Source of the DNA: Arthrobacter pityocampae
GTDB lineage: Bacteria; Actinomycetota; Actinomycetes; Actinomycetales; Micrococcaceae
Assembly (NCBI RefSeq): GCF_002927275.1
Contig: NZ_PRKW01000002.1
Span: forward strand, 124,001 to 188,000
Length of the DNA: 64,000 nt
Direction of reading: 5' to 3'
Below the pieces are notes generated by a model. It had not been told where the DNA came from and did not search any database. It saw nothing but the letters and a program-made list of their open reading frames with translations. Every line of letters begins with the position of its first letter. The stretch's first letter is position 1. Made by a program: the position numbers and the translations under genes. Of this stretch, positions 55,211 through 63,526 are shown one piece after another.

Positions 55211-56583
55211 GCGCCCACCAGGTTCTGGCCGCACACCCGGAGGACCTGCCCGTTGACGCCCGCCGCGGCGTCGGAGGCCAGGAAGGCGATCGCCTCCGCC
55301 ACGTCCACGGGGAGGCCGCCCTGCTGCAGGCTGCTGAGCCGGCGTGCCACCTGACGGGTGAGGGGCGGGATCTTCGCCGTCATGTCCGTCTCGATGAAGC
55401 CGGGAGCGACGGCGTTGATCGTCCGCCCGGCGCCGTCGAACGAGGCCGCCTGCGCACGGACCATGCCGATCACGCCGGCCTTCGACGCGGCGTAGTTGCT
55501 CTGCCCGCGGTTGCCGGCGATGCCGCTCGTCGAGGCGAGGCTGATGATCCGCCCCGTCGTGGAGAAGACCGGCGAGGCCAGGAACTGCTCGTTCATACGC
55601 AGCTGGGAGGCGATGTTCACGGCGATCACCGCGTCCCACCGGGAGGCGTCCATGTTGGCCAGCAGCTTGTCCCGTGTGATGCCGGCGTTGTGCACCACGA
55701 TGTCGAGGGTGCCGTACCGACCGCCGACGTGCTCGAGGATCCGGGCCGCCGCGTCGGGGGCGGTGATGTCGATCTGCAGGGCGGTCCCGCCCACCCGGTT
55801 CGCGACCTGCGCGAGCTGCTCGCCCGCCGCAGGGACGTCGACGGCGACCACGCGGGCTCCGTCGCGGGCGAGGGTCTCGGCGATCTTCGCGCCGATGCCG
55901 CGGGCCGCTCCGGTGACCACGGCCGTCCTGCCGGCCAGCGGCTGGTCGGGCACGCCCTCCCCCACCGCCGCCGTCGCGGCGGCGAGTCCGGCGACGCCCT
56001 CCGCCGGCGTCCCGGACACCTCGAGGAACTGGCCGTCCACATAGGCGCTCCGGCCGGACAGGAAGAACCGGAGGGCTCCGAGCGTCGTGGCGTCCGTCGT
56101 CGTCGCGCCCGCACGCAGGACGATGCCGTTGGCGGTGGCCCCGCCACGCAGTTCGCGGGCGACGGAGCGGATGGCGCCGTCGATGCCTTGGCGCGCCGCG
56201 GCCACGGCGGGGTCCGTGGTGTCCGCGGCGGAGCGGAAGACCGCCACGACACGGCCGCCGGGGACCAGCACCCTGGCCGCCTGCCCGAGTTCGAGCAGGG
56301 GGCCCGCGAGATCCTCGGGCGAGGCAGCACGGTCCAGCACGACGACGGCGGCGCTGAGCTTCTCGCCCGGCAGCACGTGGCGCCGCACCTCCACGTCCCA
56401 GCCGAGCAGGACGTCGGCGAGCGCCTCCGCCCCGGCACCCGACCCGGTGACGAGGACCGGCTTCGCGGCGATGGGTTCCCCCGGTGTGTAGCGGCGCAGC
56501 ACGGAGGGGCGCGGCAGGCCGAGGGCCTTGGCGATCTTCCCGGGCAGGGGTGTGTTCACGAGGTCCAGGTAGTTGTCGGTCAT
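55207..56583 (-). CDS. Two-domain FabG-like 3-oxoacyl reductase (SDR)
   Basis: 458 aa, nearly twice a normal FabG. A degenerate first Rossmann-like domain (about 35-195) lacks the SDR catalytic motif. The second (about 210-458) is canonical: TAVVTGAARGIGAKI, NAGITRDK, and the catalytic SNYAASKAG (Tyr and Lys). This layout matches the high-molecular-weight FabG4 type. It begins 3 bp after the thiolase stop. Confidence 0.92.
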   Translation of the reverse strand: MTDNYLDLVNTPLPGKIAKALGLPRPSVLRRYTPGEPIAAKPVLVTGSGAGAEALADVLLGWDVEVRRHVLPGEKLSAAVVVLDRAASPEDLAGPLLELGQAARVLVPGGRVVAVFRSAADTTDPAVAAARQGIDGAIRSVARELRGGATANGIVLRAGATTTDATTLGALRFFLSGRSAYVDGQFLEVSGTPAEGVAGLAAATAAVGEGVPDQPLAGRTAVVTGAARGIGAKIAETLARDGARVVAVDVPAAGEQLAQVANRVGGTALQIDITAPDAAARILEHVGGRYGTLDIVVHNAGITRDKLLANMDASRWDAVIAVNIASQLRMNEQFLASPVFSTTGRIISLASTSGIAGNRGQSNYAASKAGVIGMVRAQAASFDGAGRTINAVAPGFIETDMTAKIPPLTRQVARRLSSLQQGGLPVDVAEAIAFLASDAAAGVNGQVLRVCGQNLVGA

Positions 56584-56585
56584 GC

Positions 56586-57899
56586 CTACCTCGCCTCGAG
56601 GATCGCGACGACGCCCTGGCCGCCGGCGGCGCAGACGGAGATGAGGCCGCGGCCGCCCTTCTCGGAGAGGGTCTTGGCGAGCGAGGCGACGATGCGCCCG
56701 CCCGTGGCGGCGAACGGGTGGCCGGCCGCGAGGGAGGATCCGTTGACGTTGAGCTTCGCGCGGTCGATGCTGCCGAGGGCGCCGTCGAGCCCGAGGACGC
56801 GCTTGCAGTAGTCCGCGTCCTCCCACGCCGCGAGGGAGCTGAGGACCGTCCCGGCGAAGGCCTCGTGGATCTCGAAGAAGTCGAAGTCCTCGAAGGTGAG
56901 GCCGTTGCGCTGCAGCAGGCGGGGCATGGCGTGGACGGGGGCCATCAGCAGGCCCTCCTCGCCGGTGACGAAGTCCACCGCGGCGGCTTCGGCGTCGACG
57001 ATGGTCGCGAGCATCGGGAGGTTGTTGGACCGCGCGTACTCCTCGCTGCCGAGCAGGACGACGGCGGCGCCGTCGGTGAGCGGGGTGGAGTTGCCGGCGG
57101 TCATGGTGGCCGGCGCGTCGAGGCCCTTGCCGAAGACGGGCTTCAGGGTCGCCAGTTTCTCCAGCGAGGTGTCCGCCCGCAGGTTGGCGTCCTTCGTCAG
57201 GCCCCGGTACGGCGTCATGAGGTCCGAGAAGAAGCCGCGGTCGTAGGCGGCCGCGAGGTTGGAGTGGCTGCGGTAGGCGAGTTCGTCCTGCGCTTCGCGC
57301 GTGATCTCCCAGGCGGCGGTGGTGAGCGCCTGGTGCTCGCCCATGGACAGGCCCGTGCGGGGTTCGCCCGTGGTGGGCGCGTTGGGCGAGAGGTCCTTCG
57401 GGCGGAGCGTGGCGAGGGCCTTGATCTTCTGCTGCGTGGTCCTGGCGCGGGAGAGGTCGAGCAGCACCCGGCGGAGGCCTTCGCTGACCGCGATCGGGGC
57501 GTCCGAGGCGGAGTCGACGCCGCCGGCGATGCCGGACTCGATCTGCCCGAGCTTGATCTTGTTCGAGAGGCCGACCACGGTCTCGAGGCCCGTGGCGCAG
57601 GCCTGCTGCAGGTCGTAGGCGGGGGTCTCCGGGGACAGTGCCGAGCCGAGGACGACCTCCCGTGTGAGGTTGAAGTCGCGGGAGTGCTTGAGGACGGCGC
57701 CGGCGGCGACCTCCCCGATGCGCTCGCCCTGCAGTCCGAAACGAGCCACGAGGCCGTCCAGTGCGGCGATGAGCATGTCCTTGTTGGACGAGTACGCGTA
57801 GGCGCCGCCGGAGCGGGCGAAGGGGATGCGGTTGCCGCCGATGACGACTGCCGTGCGCGCGGGGATGGGAGCGTTGGACGCCCCGGCCTGATCTGCCAT
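56586..57899 (-). CDS. Acetyl-CoA C-acyltransferase (thiolase, FadI-like)
   Basis: 437 aa. Nucleophile Cys in DLQQACATGLETV (near 110), NSTPLTDGAAVVLL in the middle, and the catalytic HEAFAG, GHPFAATGGRI and CAAGGQG motifs near the end. Cleaves 3-ketoacyl-CoA in beta-oxidation. ATG at 57899 with AGGAG at 7 nt. First gene of the leftward operon, divergent from the TetR gene. Confidence 0.94.
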   Translation of the reverse strand: MADQAGASNAPIPARTAVVIGGNRIPFARSGGAYAYSSNKDMLIAALDGLVARFGLQGERIGEVAAGAVLKHSRDFNLTREVVLGSALSPETPAYDLQQACATGLETVVGLSNKIKLGQIESGIAGGVDSASDAPIAVSEGLRRVLLDLSRARTTQQKIKALATLRPKDLSPNAPTTGEPRTGLSMGEHQALTTAAWEITREAQDELAYRSHSNLAAAYDRGFFSDLMTPYRGLTKDANLRADTSLEKLATLKPVFGKGLDAPATMTAGNSTPLTDGAAVVLLGSEEYARSNNLPMLATIVDAEAAAVDFVTGEEGLLMAPVHAMPRLLQRNGLTFEDFDFFEIHEAFAGTVLSSLAAWEDADYCKRVLGLDGALGSIDRAKLNVNGSSLAAGHPFAATGGRIVASLAKTLSEKGGRGLISVCAAGGQGVVAILEAR

Positions 57900-57932
57900 G
57901 GAGATGCTCCTGGTGCGAGGGGGTGGATTACC

Positions 57933-57963
57933 GATACCTAGCGTACCTGATACGCTGGGTATC
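57933..57963. promoter_or_regulatory. TetR operator and divergent promoters
   Basis: GATACCTAGCGTA (57933-57945) and TACGCTGGGTATC (57951-57963) form an inverted repeat with one mismatch and a 5-nt centre. Each arm holds a TACGCT hexamer usable as a -10 element: one directed right, 7 nt before the TetR ATG, and one directed left toward the thiolase gene. A repressor bound here would block both. Confidence 0.65.
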
Positions 57964-58746
57964 ATGAAGCTTGGTCACGCCCTGAAGAGCGCCTCCGCGA
58001 AGACCGCGGGCACCGTGGCGCCCGCACAGGACGGCAGGTCCAGCCGGTGGGAGGCACACCGGGCCGAGCGGCGGCGCCAGCTGATCAGGACCGCGCGGCG
58101 GGCCGTGGACGCCCTGGGCCCCGGCGCCTCGATGGAGGACATCGCCACCGCGGGTGAGACCTCGAAGTCCGTGTACTACCGCTATTTCGGGGACAAGACC
58201 GGCCTGCAGCGGGCGATGGCGGAGGTGGTCATCGGCCAGATGCAGCAGAAGGTGCTCGACGCCGCGAAGGCCGCGCCCACGCCGCGGGAGGGCCTGTACG
58301 CGATGGTGCTCGCCTACCTGCAGATGGCCCGGACCTCACCGAACGTCTACGCGTTCGTCACGCGCGTCGGGATCGCCGAGGCGTCGTCCGGTGCCTCCTC
58401 GCCGGGCGCCACGGCCGACGGCAGCCAGGACACTCTCGCGCACTTCCTCGCCGCCGTCACGGACATGATCGCCGGTCCCATGCGCGGGTACCTGCTCTCC
58501 CCCGACCGGCCGTCGGCCCCGGACGACGCCGCCCCCGAGTACTGGCCCACCGCGGCGATCGGCATGGTCCGCGCTACAGGTGAGCACTGGCTCTCCTCCC
58601 CCGACACCCGCGACAAACCGACCGAGGAGCAGATGGCCCGGCACATCACCGGCTGGCTCTTCGACGGCATCAGCCGGTACGAGGCACTCGTCCCCCCGGC
58701 AGCCCCCCATCCCTCAACCCGCCAACGCGCGAAGGACACGCCATGA
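57964..58746 (+). CDS. TetR-family transcriptional regulator
   Basis: 260 aa. N-terminal HTH (about 40-85: RQLIRTARRAVDALGPGASMEDIATAGETSKSVYYRYFGDKTGL) and a variable C-terminal ligand domain. The first 35 residues are an unusual basic extension. The ATG touches the operator and lacks a ribosome site, consistent with leaderless translation. Its stop overlaps the next start (ATGA). Likely represses both divergent operons, responding to an acyl-CoA, by context. Confidence 0.9.
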   Translation: MKLGHALKSASAKTAGTVAPAQDGRSSRWEAHRAERRRQLIRTARRAVDALGPGASMEDIATAGETSKSVYYRYFGDKTGLQRAMAEVVIGQMQQKVLDAAKAAPTPREGLYAMVLAYLQMARTSPNVYAFVTRVGIAEASSGASSPGATADGSQDTLAHFLAAVTDMIAGPMRGYLLSPDRPSAPDDAAPEYWPTAAIGMVRATGEHWLSSPDTRDKPTEEQMARHITGWLFDGISRYEALVPPAAPHPSTRQRAKDTP

Positions 58747-60887
58747 CCCAGACCATCACCAGGCCGCAGCAGATCCCCGCCACGGCCGACATCCCGGAGG
58801 ACGACCACGCCACCGTCGACACCGCCGAGCTCGGGGAACTGCTCCTCGGCCGGTGGGCGCACATCCGCCGCACGGCGCGGGAGCTCGCGGGCCGTCCCGA
58901 GGTCCAGAAGATCGAGGGACTCACCCACACCGATCACCGGCTGCGCTGCTTCGACCAGCTCCACTATCTCGTGGAGCAGCAGGCCGTCCACCGCGCGTTC
59001 CCGGCGGCGCTCGGCGGCAACGACGACCACGGCGGGAACATCGCGGGCTTCGAGGAGCTCGTCGTCGCGGATCCGTCCCTGCAGATCAAGGCGGGCGTGC
59101 AGTGGGGTCTCTTCGGGTCGGCGGTGATGCACCTCGGGACCCGGCAGCACCACGAGGCATGGCTCCCGGGCATCATGGACCTGCGGATCCCCGGCTGTTT
59201 CGCGATGACCGAGACGGGCCACGGCAGCGACGTCGCGAGCATCGCCACCACTGCCACGTTCGACCCCTCCACCGACGAGTTCGTCATCGACACGCCCTTC
59301 CGCGCCGCCTGGAAGGACTACATCGGCAACGGCGCGATCGACGGTCGCGCCGCCGTCGTGTTCGCCCAGTTGGTCACCAACGGGGTCAGCCACGGCGTGC
59401 ACGGCTTCTACGTGGAACTGCGCAACGAGGACGGCTCCTTCAGGCCCGGCGTGGGCGGGGAGGACGACGGCATCAAGGGCGGCCTCAACGGCATCGACAA
59501 CGGCCGCCTGCACTTCACGGGCGTCCGGATCCCGCGCACCAACCTGCTGAACCGGTACGGCGACGTCGCCGAGGACGGCACCTACACCTCACCCATCGCC
59601 TCCCCGGGACGGCGCTTCTTCACGATGCTCGGAACCCTCGTGCAGGGCCGGGTCTCGCTCGACGGCGCGGCGGTCGCCGCCAGCAAGCTCGCCCTCACGG
59701 CTGCGATCACCTACTCGACGCAGCGCCGCCAGTTCAACGCGTCCTCGAACCTCACCGAGGAGGTGCTGATGGACTACCAGCGGCACCAGCGCCGCCTCCT
59801 GCCCCGCCTCGCCGCGACCTACGCCGCGTCCTTCGCGCACGAGGAGCTCCTCGAGAAGTTCGACGGCGTCTTCTCCGGCGAACACGACACCGACGGGGAC
59901 CGCCAGGACCTGGAGACCCTCGCCGCAGCGTTCAAGCCCCAGAGCACCTGGCTCGCCCTCGACACCCTCCAGGAGTGCCGCGAGGCGACCGGCGGGCAGG
60001 GCTTCCTGGCGGAGAACCGGTTCACCTCGCTCCGCGCGGACCTGGACGTGTACGTGACCTTCGAGGGCGACAACAACGTCCTGCTGCAGCTCGTCGCCAA
60101 GCGGCTCCTGACGGACTACGCCAAGGAGTTCAAGGGCGTGGACTTCGGTGTCCTGGCCCGCTACGCGGTATCGCAGGCCGCCGGCCGGACGCTGCACCGC
60201 TCGGGCCTGCGCCGGGTCGCCCAGACCCTGGCGGACACGGGGTCGGGCAAGAAGTCGGCCATCGCACTGCGCGACGAGCAGACACAGCACGATCTACTGA
60301 CCGATCGCGTGCAGTCCCGCGTCGCCGATCTCGCCGCGACGCTGCGGGGGGCGAAGGGGATGTCGCAGGAGCAGTCGGCCGCGCTCTTCAACGAGCACCA
60401 GAACGAACTCATCGAGGTGGCGCACGCACATGCGGAGCTGCTGCAGTGGGAGGCGTTCACCCGCGGCGTCCACAGGATCACCGACCCGGGGACGCGCCAG
60501 GTGCTCACCCGTCTGCGCGACCTGTTCGGCCTGTGCCTGATCGAGAAGGACCTCGCCTGGTTCCTCATGAACGGGCGCCTCTCCGCGCAGCGTGCCCGTA
60601 CCCTCGACGCCTACATCAACCGACTGCTGGTGAAGATCCGGCCCCATGCCCTCGACCTCGTGCAGGCCTTCGGCTACGGCCAGGAGCACCTTCGCTCGGC
60701 GATCGCCAGCGGCGCCGAACAGGAGCGCCAGCAGGAAGCCGCCGAGTACACGCGGCGACGCCGGGCCAGCGGGGACGCGCCGATCGACGAGAAGACGCTG
60801 CTCGCCCGCGACGCCCGGGAGAAGAAGGCGAAGCAGGCCAGGAAGGCCAGGAAAGCCAGGAAGGCGTCACCGAGCCCCGTCGGCTAG
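58743..60887 (+). CDS. Acyl-CoA oxidase/dehydrogenase-type flavoprotein
   Basis: 714 aa, longer than a typical acyl-CoA dehydrogenase (about 400 aa), as in acyl-CoA oxidases. Motifs include CFAMTETGHGSDVASI, then GRRFFTMLGTLVQGRVSL, a C-terminal dehydrogenase domain with ECREATGGQGFLAENR, and a second C-terminal domain. The last 30 residues are Lys/Arg-rich (KKAKQARKARKARKAS) and repetitive. Translation is coupled to the TetR gene. Confidence 0.92.
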   Translation: MTQTITRPQQIPATADIPEDDHATVDTAELGELLLGRWAHIRRTARELAGRPEVQKIEGLTHTDHRLRCFDQLHYLVEQQAVHRAFPAALGGNDDHGGNIAGFEELVVADPSLQIKAGVQWGLFGSAVMHLGTRQHHEAWLPGIMDLRIPGCFAMTETGHGSDVASIATTATFDPSTDEFVIDTPFRAAWKDYIGNGAIDGRAAVVFAQLVTNGVSHGVHGFYVELRNEDGSFRPGVGGEDDGIKGGLNGIDNGRLHFTGVRIPRTNLLNRYGDVAEDGTYTSPIASPGRRFFTMLGTLVQGRVSLDGAAVAASKLALTAAITYSTQRRQFNASSNLTEEVLMDYQRHQRRLLPRLAATYAASFAHEELLEKFDGVFSGEHDTDGDRQDLETLAAAFKPQSTWLALDTLQECREATGGQGFLAENRFTSLRADLDVYVTFEGDNNVLLQLVAKRLLTDYAKEFKGVDFGVLARYAVSQAAGRTLHRSGLRRVAQTLADTGSGKKSAIALRDEQTQHDLLTDRVQSRVADLAATLRGAKGMSQEQSAALFNEHQNELIEVAHAHAELLQWEAFTRGVHRITDPGTRQVLTRLRDLFGLCLIEKDLAWFLMNGRLSAQRARTLDAYINRLLVKIRPHALDLVQAFGYGQEHLRSAIASGAEQERQQEAAEYTRRRRASGDAPIDEKTLLARDAREKKAKQARKARKARKASPSPVG

Positions 60888-60979
60888 GGATGCCGCGCCC
60901 CGGCCGGGCGGCGGTCGGGGCCTCAGCACCGCGCGGACCTCCGGGTCGGGTGGAGCTGGAACGCCACCCGGCATGGAGG

Positions 60980-61639
60980 TCATCGGAGCGCCGAGACCGC
61001 GTGGGCGGGGATGATTCCCGGTGCGGTGAAGTCCCGGTTGTCGACGACGACCGTCGCGCGTTCCCAGGGGCGCACGGCCTCGAAATAGAGGCGCTGGCCA
61101 CCGACGTAGCGGCGCATCGAAGGATGCTCGGGGTCGCGGTTGCTCCCGTCCCGGGCGGCCATGCGCGCCGCGGTCGCCGCGAACGGGACGTCGAGGAAGA
61201 CCGAGGCATCCCAGTGGGAGGCCAGCTCGTCGCGGTGCAGGAACATGCCCTCCACCAGGACCAGCGCATCAACCGGGGCACGGACGGGTTCCGTCACCGC
61301 TGTGCGGTCGGCCACCGGATCGTAGGAGGCCGCCGAGTACCAGCCGTTCCCGCCGCGGCCGAGCGGTCGGAGCACGTGCTCGCTCAGAGCCGCGTCGTCG
61401 TAGGTGTCCGCCCAGAACCCCTCCGGCGAACAGCGCCCCTTCCCATGCCTGATGGAGGACGGGTTCAGGAAGGAATCGGCGTGGACGACGATCACGGGCC
61501 GATCATCGATCGCGGCGGCCAGGCGGGCGGCGAAGGACGTCTTGCCGCTGCCGTCGACGCCGTCGATCGCCACCAGCCGACCGCCGGTGCGAAGGCTGCT
61601 GGAAAGGATGCGGATCACGTGCCGCAGAACGTCCTCCAT
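60980..61639 (-). CDS. P-loop kinase, uridine kinase/phosphoribulokinase-like
   Basis: 219 aa. Walker A GVDGSGKTSFA near residue 28-38 after RLVAIDG, then VIVVHADSFLNPSS (substrate-binding Asp) and LVLVEGMFLHRDEL. The layout fits the uridine-kinase-like family; the substrate is unknown. The ATG at 61639 (MEDVLRHVIRIL) is preferred over one 4 codons earlier. Confidence 0.85.
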   Translation of the reverse strand: MEDVLRHVIRILSSSLRTGGRLVAIDGVDGSGKTSFAARLAAAIDDRPVIVVHADSFLNPSSIRHGKGRCSPEGFWADTYDDAALSEHVLRPLGRGGNGWYSAASYDPVADRTAVTEPVRAPVDALVLVEGMFLHRDELASHWDASVFLDVPFAATAARMAARDGSNRDPEHPSMRRYVGGQRLYFEAVRPWERATVVVDNRDFTAPGIIPAHAVSALR

Positions 61640-61754
61640 GCACGTCATCATCCCGGACCGTCGGGGAGAACGGTGTCAGGCACGTAGTGTGAGATCCGAA
61701 CGTGGGTATCGGCTGGTCCGTGCTCCGTGATTCTCCTGGGGGAAGGGCAGTCAT

Positions 61755-62573
61755 TTGGAGCGCCGGACATTCATCAGCGCCGTCATCGCCGGAAGCGTGG
61801 GCCTGAGTCTGGCCGCATGCGCCCGGGCCACCGGCGTCCCCGGCGCGGCCCCGACGACGGCAGCGCCCTCAGGTCCGTCCCTGCCGTCCGCCGGACCGTC
61901 ACCGATGACGCCCACTCCCACCCCGCTCCCGCCACCGCCCGCCATGGCCAAGGTGCCGGTCTCCGCAGGCGTCATCACCGGACTGCCCACCTCCGACCAG
62001 GTCCTCGCCTGGACGGTCGACGACGGATCGGACGGCGAGGTGATCCGGCGCTACCTCGAGTTCGCGCGCACGAGCGGCACCCGGCTGACCTTCTTCCTCA
62101 ACGGGTGCTACCCCGGGTGGTCGGAGCACGCGGCGCTGCTCCGGCCCCTGGTCGACTCCGGCCAGATCCAGCTCGGCAACCACACCTGGTCCCATGCCGA
62201 TCTCACCAGCCTCGACGATGCAGGGGTCGTCGCCGAGCTGCAGCGCAACCACGACTTCATCGTCTCCACGTTCGGCGTGGATCCCCGTCCGTACTACCGC
62301 CCCCCGTACGGTTATCGCGACGCACGGACGGATGCGGCGGCCGCGTCCATCGGGTACACCTCCCCCGTCATGTGGTACGGGTCGCTGGCCGACTCGGAGC
62401 ACCGCCCCGAGCAGGAGATCCTCGGCCTGGCCGGTGAGTGGTTCCTGCCCGCCCACATCGTGATCGGGCACCTGAACTTCCTGCCCGTGACCCGCGTGTT
62501 CCAGCAGCTGGAGCAGCTGCTCGCCGACCGCGGGCTCACCGCGGTCACCCTCGACGACGTCTTCCAGGCCTGA
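61755..62573 (+). CDS. Polysaccharide deacetylase (NodB-type) lipoprotein
   Basis: 272 aa. N-terminal ERRTFISAVIAGSVGLSLAAC combines an Arg-Arg pair, a hydrophobic stretch and a lipobox ending at Cys, so Tat export of a lipoprotein is possible. NodB motifs: WTVDDGSDGE (catalytic Asp), NHTWSHAD (zinc His pair) and RPPYGYR. A Pro/Thr-rich linker precedes the domain. TTG start at 61755 with GGAAGG upstream. May act on peptidoglycan or other cell-wall glycans. Confidence 0.88.
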   Translation: MERRTFISAVIAGSVGLSLAACARATGVPGAAPTTAAPSGPSLPSAGPSPMTPTPTPLPPPPAMAKVPVSAGVITGLPTSDQVLAWTVDDGSDGEVIRRYLEFARTSGTRLTFFLNGCYPGWSEHAALLRPLVDSGQIQLGNHTWSHADLTSLDDAGVVAELQRNHDFIVSTFGVDPRPYYRPPYGYRDARTDAAAASIGYTSPVMWYGSLADSEHRPEQEILGLAGEWFLPAHIVIGHLNFLPVTRVFQQLEQLLADRGLTAVTLDDVFQA

Positions 62574-62725
62574 TCCCGCCCCGCTGGGGCGCCGGCCGGC
62601 GACCCCGTGGATCCGCCGGGAGGCGACCTCCTGGCCTGCCAGGGACGAAAGCCTCTGATCACACCTCGTGCCCGGGTCGAGGATCGAGCCAGAGACCGGC
62701 GTGATCGTGCCGTTAGTGAGGGAAG

Positions 62726-63439
62726 ATGGTCGAGTTCCTGGACAGGACCGACGCCGGACGGCGGCTGGGAGACAGACTCACCGCGCTCCGGGGTCAGGAC
62801 GTCGTGGTGCTGGGGTTGCCCCGCGGCGGGGTGCCCGTCGCCTTCGAGGTCGCGAAGGCGCTCGATGCGCCCCTGGACGTGATCGTGGTGCGGAAGCTGG
62901 GAGTGCCGTACCAGCCGGAACTCGCGATGGGCGCCATCGGTGAGAACGGCGCGCGGATCCTCGATTCGCATGTCCTCTCGCGGGCCCACGTCCGGGAGGA
63001 GGACCTGGGCACGGTGGAGAGGGAGCAGCGCAGCCTCCTGGAGCGGCGCCTGGCCCGGTACCGGCGAGGGAGGACCCGGGTAGATGTCCGCGGGCGCACC
63101 GTCGTCGTGGTCGACGACGGCATCGCCACCGGCTCCACGGCACGGGTGGCGTGCCTCGTGGCCCGGCGGCTCGGTGCGGCACGCGTGATCCTGGCGGTGC
63201 CGGTGGCGCCGGCCCGCACCGCTGCCTCGTTCACCGAGGCGGACGAGGTCGTCTGCCTGGCGTCACCACGCGGCTTCCAGTCGGTGGGCCGCTACTACCG
63301 GGACTTCTCGCCCACGCAGGACGACGACGTCGTGCGGCTGCTCGACGCCGCCGCCCGCCCGGTGCAGCACCCCGGGCGGCCGCGGAGCCGCACGCCTCCG
63401 GCTCCGCCGTCGTCGTGCGGGGAGGCCGGCCTGCCCTGA
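62726..63439 (+). CDS. Phosphoribosyltransferase-family protein
   Basis: 237 aa. Type I PRTase fold: VVVLGLPRGGVPVAFEVA, DVIVVRKLGVP, and the PRPP loop VVVVDDGIATGSTA. FGRYYRDFSP-type end (VGRYYRDFSPTQDDDV) matches proteins related to Rv0571c, which I recall as belonging to the DosR regulon of M. tuberculosis. I see no DosR-like box upstream here. The C-terminal 30 residues are Pro-rich. Confidence 0.85.
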   Translation: MVEFLDRTDAGRRLGDRLTALRGQDVVVLGLPRGGVPVAFEVAKALDAPLDVIVVRKLGVPYQPELAMGAIGENGARILDSHVLSRAHVREEDLGTVEREQRSLLERRLARYRRGRTRVDVRGRTVVVVDDGIATGSTARVACLVARRLGAARVILAVPVAPARTAASFTEADEVVCLASPRGFQSVGRYYRDFSPTQDDDVVRLLDAAARPVQHPGRPRSRTPPAPPSSCGEAGLP

Positions 63440-63526
63440 GGCGGGCTCCTGTCGACAAGGCCCAGGCCCACGGCTCCGGGGCCCTGGACTCCACCCACGG
63501 AGCCACCGACACTGCAGGAGGATCAC

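Noticed and set aside
60896-60922. Hairpin between the acyl-CoA oxidase-type gene and the kinase gene
   Set aside because: One mismatch, short stem and no T-run; insufficient to call a terminator.
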